Assembly: GCA_016926535.1 (NCBI GenBank)
Contig: JAFGOK010000618.1
Span: 1 to 52,982, forward strand
DNA: 52,982 bases
Source: Micromonosporaceae bacterium
GTDB lineage: Bacteria; Actinomycetota; Actinomycetes; Mycobacteriales; Micromonosporaceae
Direction of reading: 5' to 3'
Shown: positions 7,961-15,792 of the stretch, one piece after another
Layout of the letters: each line of letters begins with the position of its first letter
How positions within the stretch are numbered: position 1 is the first letter of the stretch
Made by a program: the position numbers and the translations under genes
The notes under the pieces: generated by a model
Told to the model about the DNA's origin: nothing
What the model saw: only the letters and a program-made list of their open reading frames with translations
Database searches by the model: none

Positions 7961-10900
7961 GTGGCTTCTGGCTTCCTGCTGAGCGGGTCGACGGACACCG
8001 TGTGGTGGCTGCTGGTGAGCTGCCCGATCTGGGCGCTGCTCGCGTGGTCGGTGTGCCTGCTCAAACGCCAGCTGGGCAACGGTGACTGGACCGACCTTCC
8101 CGGTCCGGCACTGGCCGTGGTCCTCGCCACGAGCCTCCTGCTGGAGTTCGGGGCGCTGCTCCAGGTCAGGTTGGTGATCGTGCCTGATCCCGATGACGGG
8201 TTCGCGTCGGGCCTCAACGCGGAAGCCCTGTCGACCGGATGGGATGTACTTGGCAAACCGCTGCTGATTGTTGCAGGGACGCTCCTGGTGTGCCAGGTCG
8301 TCGCCTCGGCCAGCACCTCGGTCCGCTGGCCGGTCGTTGCGCGGTGGACCGAGCGGATGTTGCGGTCGATCGGCGCGGACTGCCCCGCCGGGCGCGAACG
8401 GCCCGGGGACGTGCGCCTGTGGCACCAGGACGGGGCCGTGTGGGTGCTCGCCAGCCTCAGCCTACTGTTCTTTCTCCTGCCGTACTTTGGCTCCTCCAAC
8501 GCAGGCGCCCGCCTGACCCTGGGACCGGTGGCCTTCGCCGAGTACGGCAAGCTCCTGATGATCGCGGCGCTGGCGCGGACTGCGGCCCTGGAGTACTGGA
8601 AATTCGACGACGGCCGGCCGGAGGTGCTGCGGCTGATCCGGCAGGCGCGCAGTGCGGGCTTGCGCCCGAGGGCGCTGGCGGCGCTCTTCCGGGAGACCGG
8701 CTTCATGGTCTTCCCGCTGGGATTCTTCGCCCTCGTCGCCGTCGCCAGCGCCCTGCGGTCGGACTTCGGCACGCTGATTCCGGCCTTCGCCGCGACCGTC
8801 GGGGTGACATGGTCGGTGACCTCGAACAATGTCAGGCGGGCGCCGTCAGGCGGCCTGAGGTCGACGTTGTCGGCGTATCCGCTGCTCCGGGCGTTCCTGC
8901 TGATGATCGTCGCGGCCTTCCTCGCAGCAGGGCTGTTCGGCGACTACGTCCAGGAGCGGTGGCGGGTCTGGACCGACCCGTGGGCCTATCGCTGGGACAC
9001 GGGATGCGTGGTCGTCGCAGAGCGTGTGCCGGCCCCAACGGTGCCAGCCGGGGCGGCGGCCTGCCAGGAGTCCCTGGCCGCGTACGCCGAGAGTGAGCGG
9101 TCACAGATGTCGCATGTCCTGTCTGCCATCGCCGACGGCGGGTTGTGGGGCAGGGGGCTGCTGGACACGGCCTCCAAGGACCTGCCGGTGTACTCGACCG
9201 ACTTCATCCTCGCCACCATCTGGAGCAAGCTGGGCGGGCTGGTCGTGTTCGCCAGCGCCCTGCTGATCGTCCTGCTGGGCGCTGGTCTGGTCCGGACGTT
9301 CCGGCCGTCGGGGCACGATCGGGTGCCCACCTTCGGCTCGCTGTTCGCGGCTGGATTCGTCGCCATGCTCGTCGGGCAGTACCTGTTCGTCTATGCGGCG
9401 ACCGCGAATCTGATCCCGCATTCTGGTATCCCGGCCCCGCTGCTGTCCCGAGGGGGGCAGTCCACCCTGGCCCTGCTCCTCGGTGTGATCGCGGTGGTCG
9501 TGCTTGGGCTGCGGCAGGGCACGCTGCGTCCGGCCCTGGCAGGCCCGGCCCGCCGCCGGGGCAGGGCAGGGGTATGGATCCCCGCTGCGGCCTGCGCCGC
9601 CATCACCGCGCTGGCCACAGCGGTGGCCTATCCGGCCCCCAGCCCGGTGGGAGGGTTGTGGCCGGCGGCCTACAGCGAGCAGCGCCCGCCGTGCCCGGCC
9701 AGACCCGCCACCGAGGCTGGGCTGACCTCTGCGCCACCCGACCCGGCGCGGTGCTCCACCGACCGGATCGCCTTCAACCGGACCCGCATGGAGATCAGAT
9801 TCGGGGATCGGGTGGGCCTGCGCCAGAACCGGCCGGAGCTGACCTGGACGCCGGAGCACACTGCGGACCTCGGTGGCCTGGTCCCGGAGGATCTCGCCGG
9901 GCTCCTCCGGGTGCGATCCGGGCAGGGCGGGGTCCTGGAGGGGGCCTATGCCTCTGTGGTCAACGGCACCGCCGGCACCAGCCTCGACGAGCGGGTGTCG
10001 GTCACCCGGCGGGACGATCAGGCCGACGGCAACCTCACCCTGACCCTCAGCCCTCGCTGGCAGCACCGCATTGCCACGGCGCTGCGGGACAGCACCTCGC
10101 CGGAGACGGCCCTGCTGGCCGGAGGGGTCGTGGTGCTCGACGCCCGCACCGGCGAGATCCTGGTCAGCGCGTCGGCCCCGTCCAGTGTCGAGGCGCCTTC
10201 CCAGCAGACACTCTCTCAGCAGACAACACCCTCCGACCCGACCGCGGGCGAGGCTGACGACGAGCGGCAGCGGGCCGCCGAGCAGTTCACGCAGCAGCAC
10301 AAGGACTTCGCCACTCGATCTGACGGCGACGGCTATGAACTCGACGATCCCGATCAGAGCAAGGAGACCTGCCGCAGGCAGAATCCCAGCGCCGCCGACC
10401 AGGCCCGCTGCTGGCGATGGTCCTACGTCGACCAGTCAGACCAGGCGCGGGCAAAGGCCGCGTCCGAGGTGGAGATGCGCCGGTACGTCGGCAACGATCC
10501 GTCGGTGAAGCCCTCGGCCCTGCCCTCCCCGACGACGAACCGCGCCCTGGGCAAGGGATACGGCCTCGGCTCCACTTTCAAGGTCATCATCGCCGCGGCG
10601 TACCTGTCGAACGAGGGCACGAGCGCCCAGGACCGCATTGATGCCCCTCGCACGCTGGACCTGGCACCAGGGGTTCCGATCCGCAACGGCGGGGTGCACA
10701 GCACGGCTGCCTGCCCAGGGACCGTCAATGAGAAGATCACCCTGGCTCAAGCCCTGGCCGTCTCGTGCAACACGGCGTTCGTCAAGCTGGCCAGAGACGT
10801 TGTGGGCTGGCCTGCGATCGCCGCGCAGGCCAAGCGGTTTGGCCTGCGCGTGGGCAACTGCAACGGCTCGACGGCCTGGCTGGGCGGTCCGGAGATCGCT

Positions 10901-11458
10901 GAAGGAATCACCCCGGCGATGGGAACCGGCACGTGCGTGCCAGCCACTGTGGACGCCGTGTCCATCGGTAACAACGCCCTGGGCGGGGGAGCGGTCGAGG
11001 GCACCCCCCTCGGCATGGCCACGGTGATGGCCGCCATCGCCAACGGGGGGACCACCCTCCAGCCATACCTGGTCAGCAGCCTGACGAGGCCGGAGACCGC
11101 GCGGCTGGTACCCAGCGCTCCCGCGGCCAGAGTCGCCGCCCTGCCGGCCAGGGCCGCGGCAGAGCTGCGCACCGCCCTCGCAGGGACGGCTGTCGACGGC
11201 ACAGCCAAGGGCCTGCGCGACGCCGTCGGGATGGACCTGTTCGTCAAGACCGGAACGTTCGAGCGGGTGCCGACCGGCACCGCCCTGCCGCGGGGAGAGT
11301 ACGTGCGTGACCACTCCTGGATCGCCGGGTTCGTCGACACTCCCACCGGCCCGGTGGCCTTCGCGGTGGTGGTGGAGGCGCCGGATCAGAAGACGGGATC
11401 GGCCAGAGCGAGGTACCTGGTCAAGGAGATCTGCCAGGCGATGGGAGAGCGGAGATGA
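7961..11458 (+). CDS. SEDS (RodA/FtsW) glycosyltransferase fused to penicillin-binding transpeptidase
   Basis: 1165 aa from GTG 7961; coding probably begins further upstream. Residues 1-520 are a polytopic SEDS domain: LLPYFGSSNAGARLTLGP, a loop with LPVYSTDFILATIWSKLG (Asp414 at the position of the essential SEDS aspartate), and IPAPLLSRGGQSTLALLLG. A further TM helix (about 530-545) leads to a pedestal-like region, then a class B PBP transpeptidase with STFK (871-874), SCN (935-937) and KTG (1096-1098). SEDS enzymes polymerise lipid II and cognate bPBPs cross-link the glycan, so one chain could carry both activities at the membrane. The linker between pedestal and SxxK motif is long, charged and Gln-rich. 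First gene of the operon; its stop overlaps the next ATG. Confidence 0.88.
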   Translation: MASGFLLSGSTDTVWWLLVSCPIWALLAWSVCLLKRQLGNGDWTDLPGPALAVVLATSLLLEFGALLQVRLVIVPDPDDGFASGLNAEALSTGWDVLGKPLLIVAGTLLVCQVVASASTSVRWPVVARWTERMLRSIGADCPAGRERPGDVRLWHQDGAVWVLASLSLLFFLLPYFGSSNAGARLTLGPVAFAEYGKLLMIAALARTAALEYWKFDDGRPEVLRLIRQARSAGLRPRALAALFRETGFMVFPLGFFALVAVASALRSDFGTLIPAFAATVGVTWSVTSNNVRRAPSGGLRSTLSAYPLLRAFLLMIVAAFLAAGLFGDYVQERWRVWTDPWAYRWDTGCVVVAERVPAPTVPAGAAACQESLAAYAESERSQMSHVLSAIADGGLWGRGLLDTASKDLPVYSTDFILATIWSKLGGLVVFASALLIVLLGAGLVRTFRPSGHDRVPTFGSLFAAGFVAMLVGQYLFVYAATANLIPHSGIPAPLLSRGGQSTLALLLGVIAVVVLGLRQGTLRPALAGPARRRGRAGVWIPAAACAAITALATAVAYPAPSPVGGLWPAAYSEQRPPCPARPATEAGLTSAPPDPARCSTDRIAFNRTRMEIRFGDRVGLRQNRPELTWTPEHTADLGGLVPEDLAGLLRVRSGQGGVLEGAYASVVNGTAGTSLDERVSVTRRDDQADGNLTLTLSPRWQHRIATALRDSTSPETALLAGGVVVLDARTGEILVSASAPSSVEAPSQQTLSQQTTPSDPTAGEADDERQRAAEQFTQQHKDFATRSDGDGYELDDPDQSKETCRRQNPSAADQARCWRWSYVDQSDQARAKAASEVEMRRYVGNDPSVKPSALPSPTTNRALGKGYGLGSTFKVIIAAAYLSNEGTSAQDRIDAPRTLDLAPGVPIRNGGVHSTAACPGTVNEKITLAQALAVSCNTAFVKLARDVVGWPAIAAQAKRFGLRVGNCNGSTAWLGGPEIAEGITPAMGTGTCVPATVDAVSIGNNALGGGAVEGTPLGMATVMAAIANGGTTLQPYLVSSLTRPETARLVPSAPAARVAALPARAAAELRTALAGTAVDGTAKGLRDAVGMDLFVKTGTFERVPTGTALPRGEYVRDHSWIAGFVDTPTGPVAFAVVVEAPDQKTGSARARYLVKEICQAMGERR

Positions 11459-12264
11459 GCAAGCCTGAGCTCGAAGGCCGGGTACTGGTCGAGTTTCGCA
11501 AGTGCATCCGGGAGTACTGCTTCCTGGCCAGCCTCGGCGGCCCGAGGGACGGCCAGGGGTCTGACATCCAGGTTCGGGTCATCACGCCCTTCGATCTCGG
11601 CCAGACCTGCCGGGCCGACCTCGACGAGTACGCCAGGAAGGCGGTGGCCGGCCAGCAGCTGGACGCCAGGGTGTTCCTCTACTTCGACTCGACCCCCGGC
11701 GGGGCGTTCGACATCGTCATCCGTCCGGCGGTGCCGGGGCAGCGCTCCCCGGACCCCAATGCCCTGGACCAGCGCACCACCCTGCTCGGCGGGCGAAAAC
11801 CGGACGACCCAGACGATCGGGACGCGGCTGGTGCCGGCCAGGTTCCGACCATCCCTCACCAGCCCACCTGCCGGCAGGTGGGTGAGGGACCCCGGCGGGT
11901 CAGCCTGATCTTCAGGGCCGGTAACCCGGATGACTCGTGGACGTACCCGCTGCTGTCAAGCCCACTGTGGATTCCTCTGGGCCGGGGCATCTGGTCCCGG
12001 CCGGGGCGTCAGGTCCACAGCCTTCCCGATCGTGCCCGGATCGTGCCTCGCGGACCGCTGATCCAGCTCCGCTGTCAGGGCGACGAGGTGGATCTCCGCA
12101 GGTCAGAGCACCGTATCGGCGAGTATCTCGTGTCCGTCGACGGCCAGCAGCTGCACTGCGGCCACACGGCCCGGATCGAGGGGGACGGGACGCTCAGCTA
12201 CTCCTCACTGGACAGCAGGTTGTCCGCTGTCCTGACGTACCAGGTGAGCAGGAGGCCAACCTGA
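11455..12264 (+). CDS. Hypothetical protein, possible FHA-like C-terminal domain
   Basis: 269 aa, no signal peptide or TM segment, so probably cytoplasmic. The ATG at 11455 overlaps the SEDS-PBP stop (ATGA), indicating coupled expression. The N-terminal half (VLVEFRKCIREYCFLASLGG to FDIVIRPAVPG) looks like a compact alpha/beta domain that I do not recognise. A Pro/Asp-rich linker (about 95-140) follows. The C-terminal half reads like a beta-sandwich with WIPLGRG, LPDRARIVPRGPLIQLRC, a GEYLVSVDGQQL hairpin and IEGDGTLSYSS, reminiscent of a degenerate FHA fold. The gene after it encodes a kinase-like protein, so a phosphopeptide-reader role is attractive, but this is inference. Confidence 0.6.
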   Translation: MSKPELEGRVLVEFRKCIREYCFLASLGGPRDGQGSDIQVRVITPFDLGQTCRADLDEYARKAVAGQQLDARVFLYFDSTPGGAFDIVIRPAVPGQRSPDPNALDQRTTLLGGRKPDDPDDRDAAGAGQVPTIPHQPTCRQVGEGPRRVSLIFRAGNPDDSWTYPLLSSPLWIPLGRGIWSRPGRQVHSLPDRARIVPRGPLIQLRCQGDEVDLRRSEHRIGEYLVSVDGQQLHCGHTARIEGDGTLSYSSLDSRLSAVLTYQVSRRPT

Positions 12265-13664
12265 TGGCACCACAGCAGGCAGACGACCACCTGATCGTCA
12301 AGGTGCGCCGGCGGGGATGGCGAGCGTACCTGGCTGTCCAGCCCCCCACAGAGTATGCGGAGCGGACGGTGACCTTCGGCGTCGCCCCGCTCGGCCCGGC
12401 AGACAACCAGCGGCTGACCATCCGCGCGACCGTGCGCTACACCACCGCGACGAGCACGACGCCTGGCACCTGGCCCCGGTGGCATGCGAAGATCTACCGC
12501 TGCGCCACCCAGGGCGAGGCCGAGGCGCTGCGGACCCATCTCACCGAGCAGGCGACCAAGCTCGACGTCAACCACCTGCTCCCGACCGCAGGGAGCAACC
12601 CGGCCAGACCGCCGTGGGCGATCGTGCCGGTCTTCGTCCGGCGGGGCGATGGCAGGGAGGATCCGAACTCAGCCCCGCCGACCAGCTTCCCGAGCGGGGA
12701 CGAGCAGGAGCAGGTGCGCACCAGCCTGCCCGCGTGGTGCGGCGGGCCGGTCACCAGCCCAGAGCTCTACCTGTTCGCCCTGTCCCCGCAGGTGGACCGG
12801 CTGTCCTGGCAGGACAACGACGACGAGGATCTCAGCCAGCCCAGGGTGGAGCAGCTCGACGACTTCGTCACGCTGGCCGCCGGGCTGGATCTCCTGCACC
12901 AGCGGGGCTGGGTGCACGGCGACATCAAGCCAGACAACGTCTGCCAGGCGGACACCACCGGCTACGCGCTGATCGACGCTGACTCTGCCACCCGGATGAA
13001 CCCGGCGCCGACGGCGCTGCGGATCACCCCGGCGTACGCCTATGGCCCGCTGCGCCAGCACCTCGCTCAGCGGATGGACGGCAGGCGACCCAGGCCCCCG
13101 GACTCGAAGCTCCTGATAGCCCACGACCGGTTCGGGTTCGCCCTGCTGGTCGTCAGCGAGCTCGCCGGCCGGTACCGGGCGGAGGAGCTGGTGTCCGTCG
13201 ACGACGACCCGTCCGACCGCCGCCCGATCGACGACCACGACACGGTGGTGGAATGGCTGAGCCGCTGGTGGGGGCCGCGCTGGAGACCACTGATCGAGGT
13301 GCTGGCCCAGCCGTTCGGCCCTGTGGGCACCCCGGCCGGGTCGATCGAGTCCTACGACCCCTCCGAGCACTGGCTGACTGCCTGGGTCGGGCAGCTGCGG
13401 GCCAGTGCCCAGCCCGTCGACCGGCCGTCGGAGCCGCCGGCGGCGCCCGGCCGGTACGCGGAGGAACTCGACCGGATCAGGGCTGTGGCCGGCGGGCAGC
13501 GGGTGGCCAAGGCGCGGCGGGCGCCTGTCGCCTGGGCCGCGGTGGAGCAGGTGGCCCTCGAAGTGGCGATGCGTGCCTTTCGGAGGTGGGGCGCCGCCTC
13601 GGCGGGGGTCGTGATCGGGATCGTCGCTGTCGCGCTGTTTGGCGCACTGGTGTTGAGGAAGTGA
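12264..13664 (+). CDS. Membrane-anchored divergent protein-kinase-like protein
   Basis: 466 aa from the ATG at 12264, which shares a base with the previous TGA; the open frame extends to 11937 but overlaps the upstream gene. The kinase-like fold shows a possible ATP lysine (HAKIY), a helix Glu (GEAEALRTH), a catalytic loop HGDIKPDN (218-225) and a metal-loop DAD (238-240) in place of DFG. The Arg of HRD is replaced by Gly; the catalytic Asp220, Lys222 and Asn225 are kept, so it may be active. There is no glycine-rich loop that I can defend. A C-terminal TM helix (VVIGIVAVALFGALVL) anchors it, with the kinase-like domain inside the cell. Likely substrates are operon partners, by inference. Confidence 0.72.
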   Translation: MAPQQADDHLIVKVRRRGWRAYLAVQPPTEYAERTVTFGVAPLGPADNQRLTIRATVRYTTATSTTPGTWPRWHAKIYRCATQGEAEALRTHLTEQATKLDVNHLLPTAGSNPARPPWAIVPVFVRRGDGREDPNSAPPTSFPSGDEQEQVRTSLPAWCGGPVTSPELYLFALSPQVDRLSWQDNDDEDLSQPRVEQLDDFVTLAAGLDLLHQRGWVHGDIKPDNVCQADTTGYALIDADSATRMNPAPTALRITPAYAYGPLRQHLAQRMDGRRPRPPDSKLLIAHDRFGFALLVVSELAGRYRAEELVSVDDDPSDRRPIDDHDTVVEWLSRWWGPRWRPLIEVLAQPFGPVGTPAGSIESYDPSEHWLTAWVGQLRASAQPVDRPSEPPAAPGRYAEELDRIRAVAGGQRVAKARRAPVAWAAVEQVALEVAMRAFRRWGAASAGVVIGIVAVALFGALVLRK

Positions 13665-13665
13665 G

Positions 13666-13950
13666 ATGAGCTGGCTGAGCCAGGACGTGATGCTGGGGAG
13701 ACTGCGCGGATCGTGCCGCCCATCAGAGAGTGTCCAGAAGCGACTGGGGTTTCGCTTTCCCGACTGGATCGAGCGGGGGTCGAAAGTCCCCACTGCGGTG
13801 GAGAGGGACGTCACGGGCGCCCTCATTGAGCAGCTGGAGCGGGCTGACCGGGCGGGATTTCGCTGGGGGGTGTGTCTGGGCGCCGTGCTGGGCCTGCTGG
13901 CTGGCGCGGTGATGGCCGCGCTGGGCGTCGGCTGGACGATGCTGCGATGA
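13666..13950 (+). CDS. Small single-TM protein of unknown function
   Basis: 94 aa. The ATG at 13666 lies one base past the stop of the kinase-like gene, and its TGA overlaps the ATG of the GTPase gene (ATGA). Residues 1-68 are charged and probably cytoplasmic (RFPDWIERGSKVPTAVERDV). The C-terminus is a glycine-rich TM helix (GVCLGAVLGLLAGAVMAALGV). No family is recognised. Tight coupling to the kinase-like and GTPase genes suggests a membrane adaptor of the same complex. Confidence 0.65.
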   Translation: MSWLSQDVMLGRLRGSCRPSESVQKRLGFRFPDWIERGSKVPTAVERDVTGALIEQLERADRAGFRWGVCLGAVLGLLAGAVMAALGVGWTMLR

Positions 13951-15791
13951 TCTGGCGAAAGCGTCCGGGGAAGCCCCAGGCAGAGCCCCCCAGCGATGGT
14001 CTGTTCAGCCGGTTCGCCGGGACCTGCCCGGTCTGCGGGGCGCCGTTCGGGCCGGTGGAGGTCGAGACCGATCCCTTGAGAGACAACCGGTTCGTTGTCG
14101 CCCCGCCGATGCGGCTGGAGGTGGGAACGCCGGACTACGAGGTCGGCACGTACATGACCAGGCAAGGCGACCGGTACTCGTTCCGGGTGACGATCCTGCC
14201 GGGAAACTATCCCCCGGCCAAGTCCCGGGACCCGCGCTTCTCCCCGAGGGACGTCGACTACTCCTACCTGCTGTGCGGGGGCGGGCACATCTTCCCGGAT
14301 CCTCGGCCGGTCGCAGGGGAGGCCGAGGACCAGGCCGTCGAGGACTGGAACGTGTTCGCCGCCGTCGGGGCACCGGCGGTCGGGAAGACCTATCTCCTCG
14401 TACGCATGCTCGGGCAGAGCCTCGACAGCTTCGATGACTGGTCAGTGGCCAGTGACGGGGGCATGCCCGTGTGGCGATGTGAGCAGAGCCGCTTGGAGGC
14501 CGCCCCACTGCAATCGCGGCAGCAGATGTACGAGCGTACCCGGATGACGGGAGAGGTCATCGACGCGACGGAGATCGGCGGGATGGCGACCCCCTCGCAG
14601 ATCCTGGAGGAGATCTATCCCGAGGCGCTCGAAGAGATCAAGAACCTGGTCGAGAAGACCGCCGTCGAGAGCCGGGACCGGAGCGAGCGGTGGGGCAAGC
14701 AGTTCCGGCAACCGCTGACCGTCCGCACCGAGATCGGCGGAACCCGCGTGTGGACCGGCATCGTCGACCTGCCCGGCGAGGTTTTCGATTCCAGCAAGGT
14801 GGCCAACACCAGGGAGCTGCGGACCCTTCGGGGATTCAATGGGCTGCTGTGGGTCATCGACCCGGTGCTCGCCTCCAATGCCCCCGCCTGGCTGTCGGTC
14901 AGCGGCCGAAGCCAGCAGGAGGTGCTCACCGCGAGCCTGCGGCCGGACTCGGTCGCCCGCGACTCCATCCAGGTGGTCCGCGCCCACCGGGCCAGGATCC
15001 AGTCCGACATCGGTGACCGTCTGACCAGGCCGGGCAATCCCCTGGCCAGCCCGGTGGGTCCGTCCTTGAACATGCTCCTGGCGATCACCAAGTGCGACCT
15101 GATCCACGCCATGCTCGCCAGCGGCCAGCAATCGCTGGCTGGCCTCGGCCGGCCGGGGGTGGTCGTGCGGGGCGGGGCGTCCTACCTGGGACGGATGACT
15201 GCTTTGTGGTCCACGGAGCACGTCACGGTCGACGAGGCCTCGCGGGACCTGATGGAGTACCTGTTCGCAGCAGGCTCTGAGGCACGCAAGCAGCGCTGCG
15301 AGCAGGTCTCGGCAGAGCTCCTGCGACACTACTCGGAGCCGAAGCGGTTCTGGAACCTGATCCACGGCGGGGCCGAGGACACCATCTTCGTTGAGAAGAC
15401 CTCCGACAGCCGGACCCTCAAGCGGCTGAACCTGCGGGTGCCGTCTCTGGCCGGTCACCTCCGGGCGGCTCTGACGCCCGAGAGCGTCGAAGACCTGCTA
15501 TTCCGCGATCTCATCATGTCCGCTGTCGGCTGCGGTATCGGCTTCGGCGTCGGCCAGGACAGCGCGCTGCGCAAGATCCTGCTGGCTGAGTGGATGCGCC
15601 CCAGGGTGTTCCTGTGCTCACCGCTGGGGACCGTACCGCTCCCGAAGGACGGCAGCCTGATCGAGCCCAACACGCACAACGAGCCCTTCCCCGAAGAGGG
15701 AGAGCCCTCGGCCGCCCTGACCCAGCTCATGCTGGCCGTTCTGGAAGGAGCACGGATCCATGGGGCCAACGGATCCTCAGCCACCAGCTGA
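13947..15791 (+). CDS. Zinc-ribbon P-loop GTPase (double-GTPase 2-like)
   Basis: 614 aa from ATG 13947. An N-terminal zinc-binding region has CPVCG near residue 30 and LLCGGGH near residue 110. A P-loop GTPase-type domain follows: Walker A GAPAVGKT (141-148), DLPG as a G3-like DxxG (274-277) and TKCD as G4 (381-384). The set fits the DO-GTPase2 type described in NTP-dependent bacterial conflict systems. A close paralogue forms the C-terminal half of the vWA protein of the facing operon, matching along the full length including the ALTQL.LAVLEGARIHGAN ending. Presumably a regulatory switch. It sits directly before the two paralogous unknown proteins, which may be its partners. Confidence 0.75.
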   Translation: MIWRKRPGKPQAEPPSDGLFSRFAGTCPVCGAPFGPVEVETDPLRDNRFVVAPPMRLEVGTPDYEVGTYMTRQGDRYSFRVTILPGNYPPAKSRDPRFSPRDVDYSYLLCGGGHIFPDPRPVAGEAEDQAVEDWNVFAAVGAPAVGKTYLLVRMLGQSLDSFDDWSVASDGGMPVWRCEQSRLEAAPLQSRQQMYERTRMTGEVIDATEIGGMATPSQILEEIYPEALEEIKNLVEKTAVESRDRSERWGKQFRQPLTVRTEIGGTRVWTGIVDLPGEVFDSSKVANTRELRTLRGFNGLLWVIDPVLASNAPAWLSVSGRSQQEVLTASLRPDSVARDSIQVVRAHRARIQSDIGDRLTRPGNPLASPVGPSLNMLLAITKCDLIHAMLASGQQSLAGLGRPGVVVRGGASYLGRMTALWSTEHVTVDEASRDLMEYLFAAGSEARKQRCEQVSAELLRHYSEPKRFWNLIHGGAEDTIFVEKTSDSRTLKRLNLRVPSLAGHLRAALTPESVEDLLFRDLIMSAVGCGIGFGVGQDSALRKILLAEWMRPRVFLCSPLGTVPLPKDGSLIEPNTHNEPFPEEGEPSAALTQLMLAVLEGARIHGANGSSATS

Positions 15792-15792
15792 G

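Noticed and set aside
7708-8085. 125-aa plus-strand frame starting at 7708
   Set aside because: It overlaps the SEDS-PBP coding signal in another frame and lacks recognisable features, whereas the alternative frame encodes TM helices.
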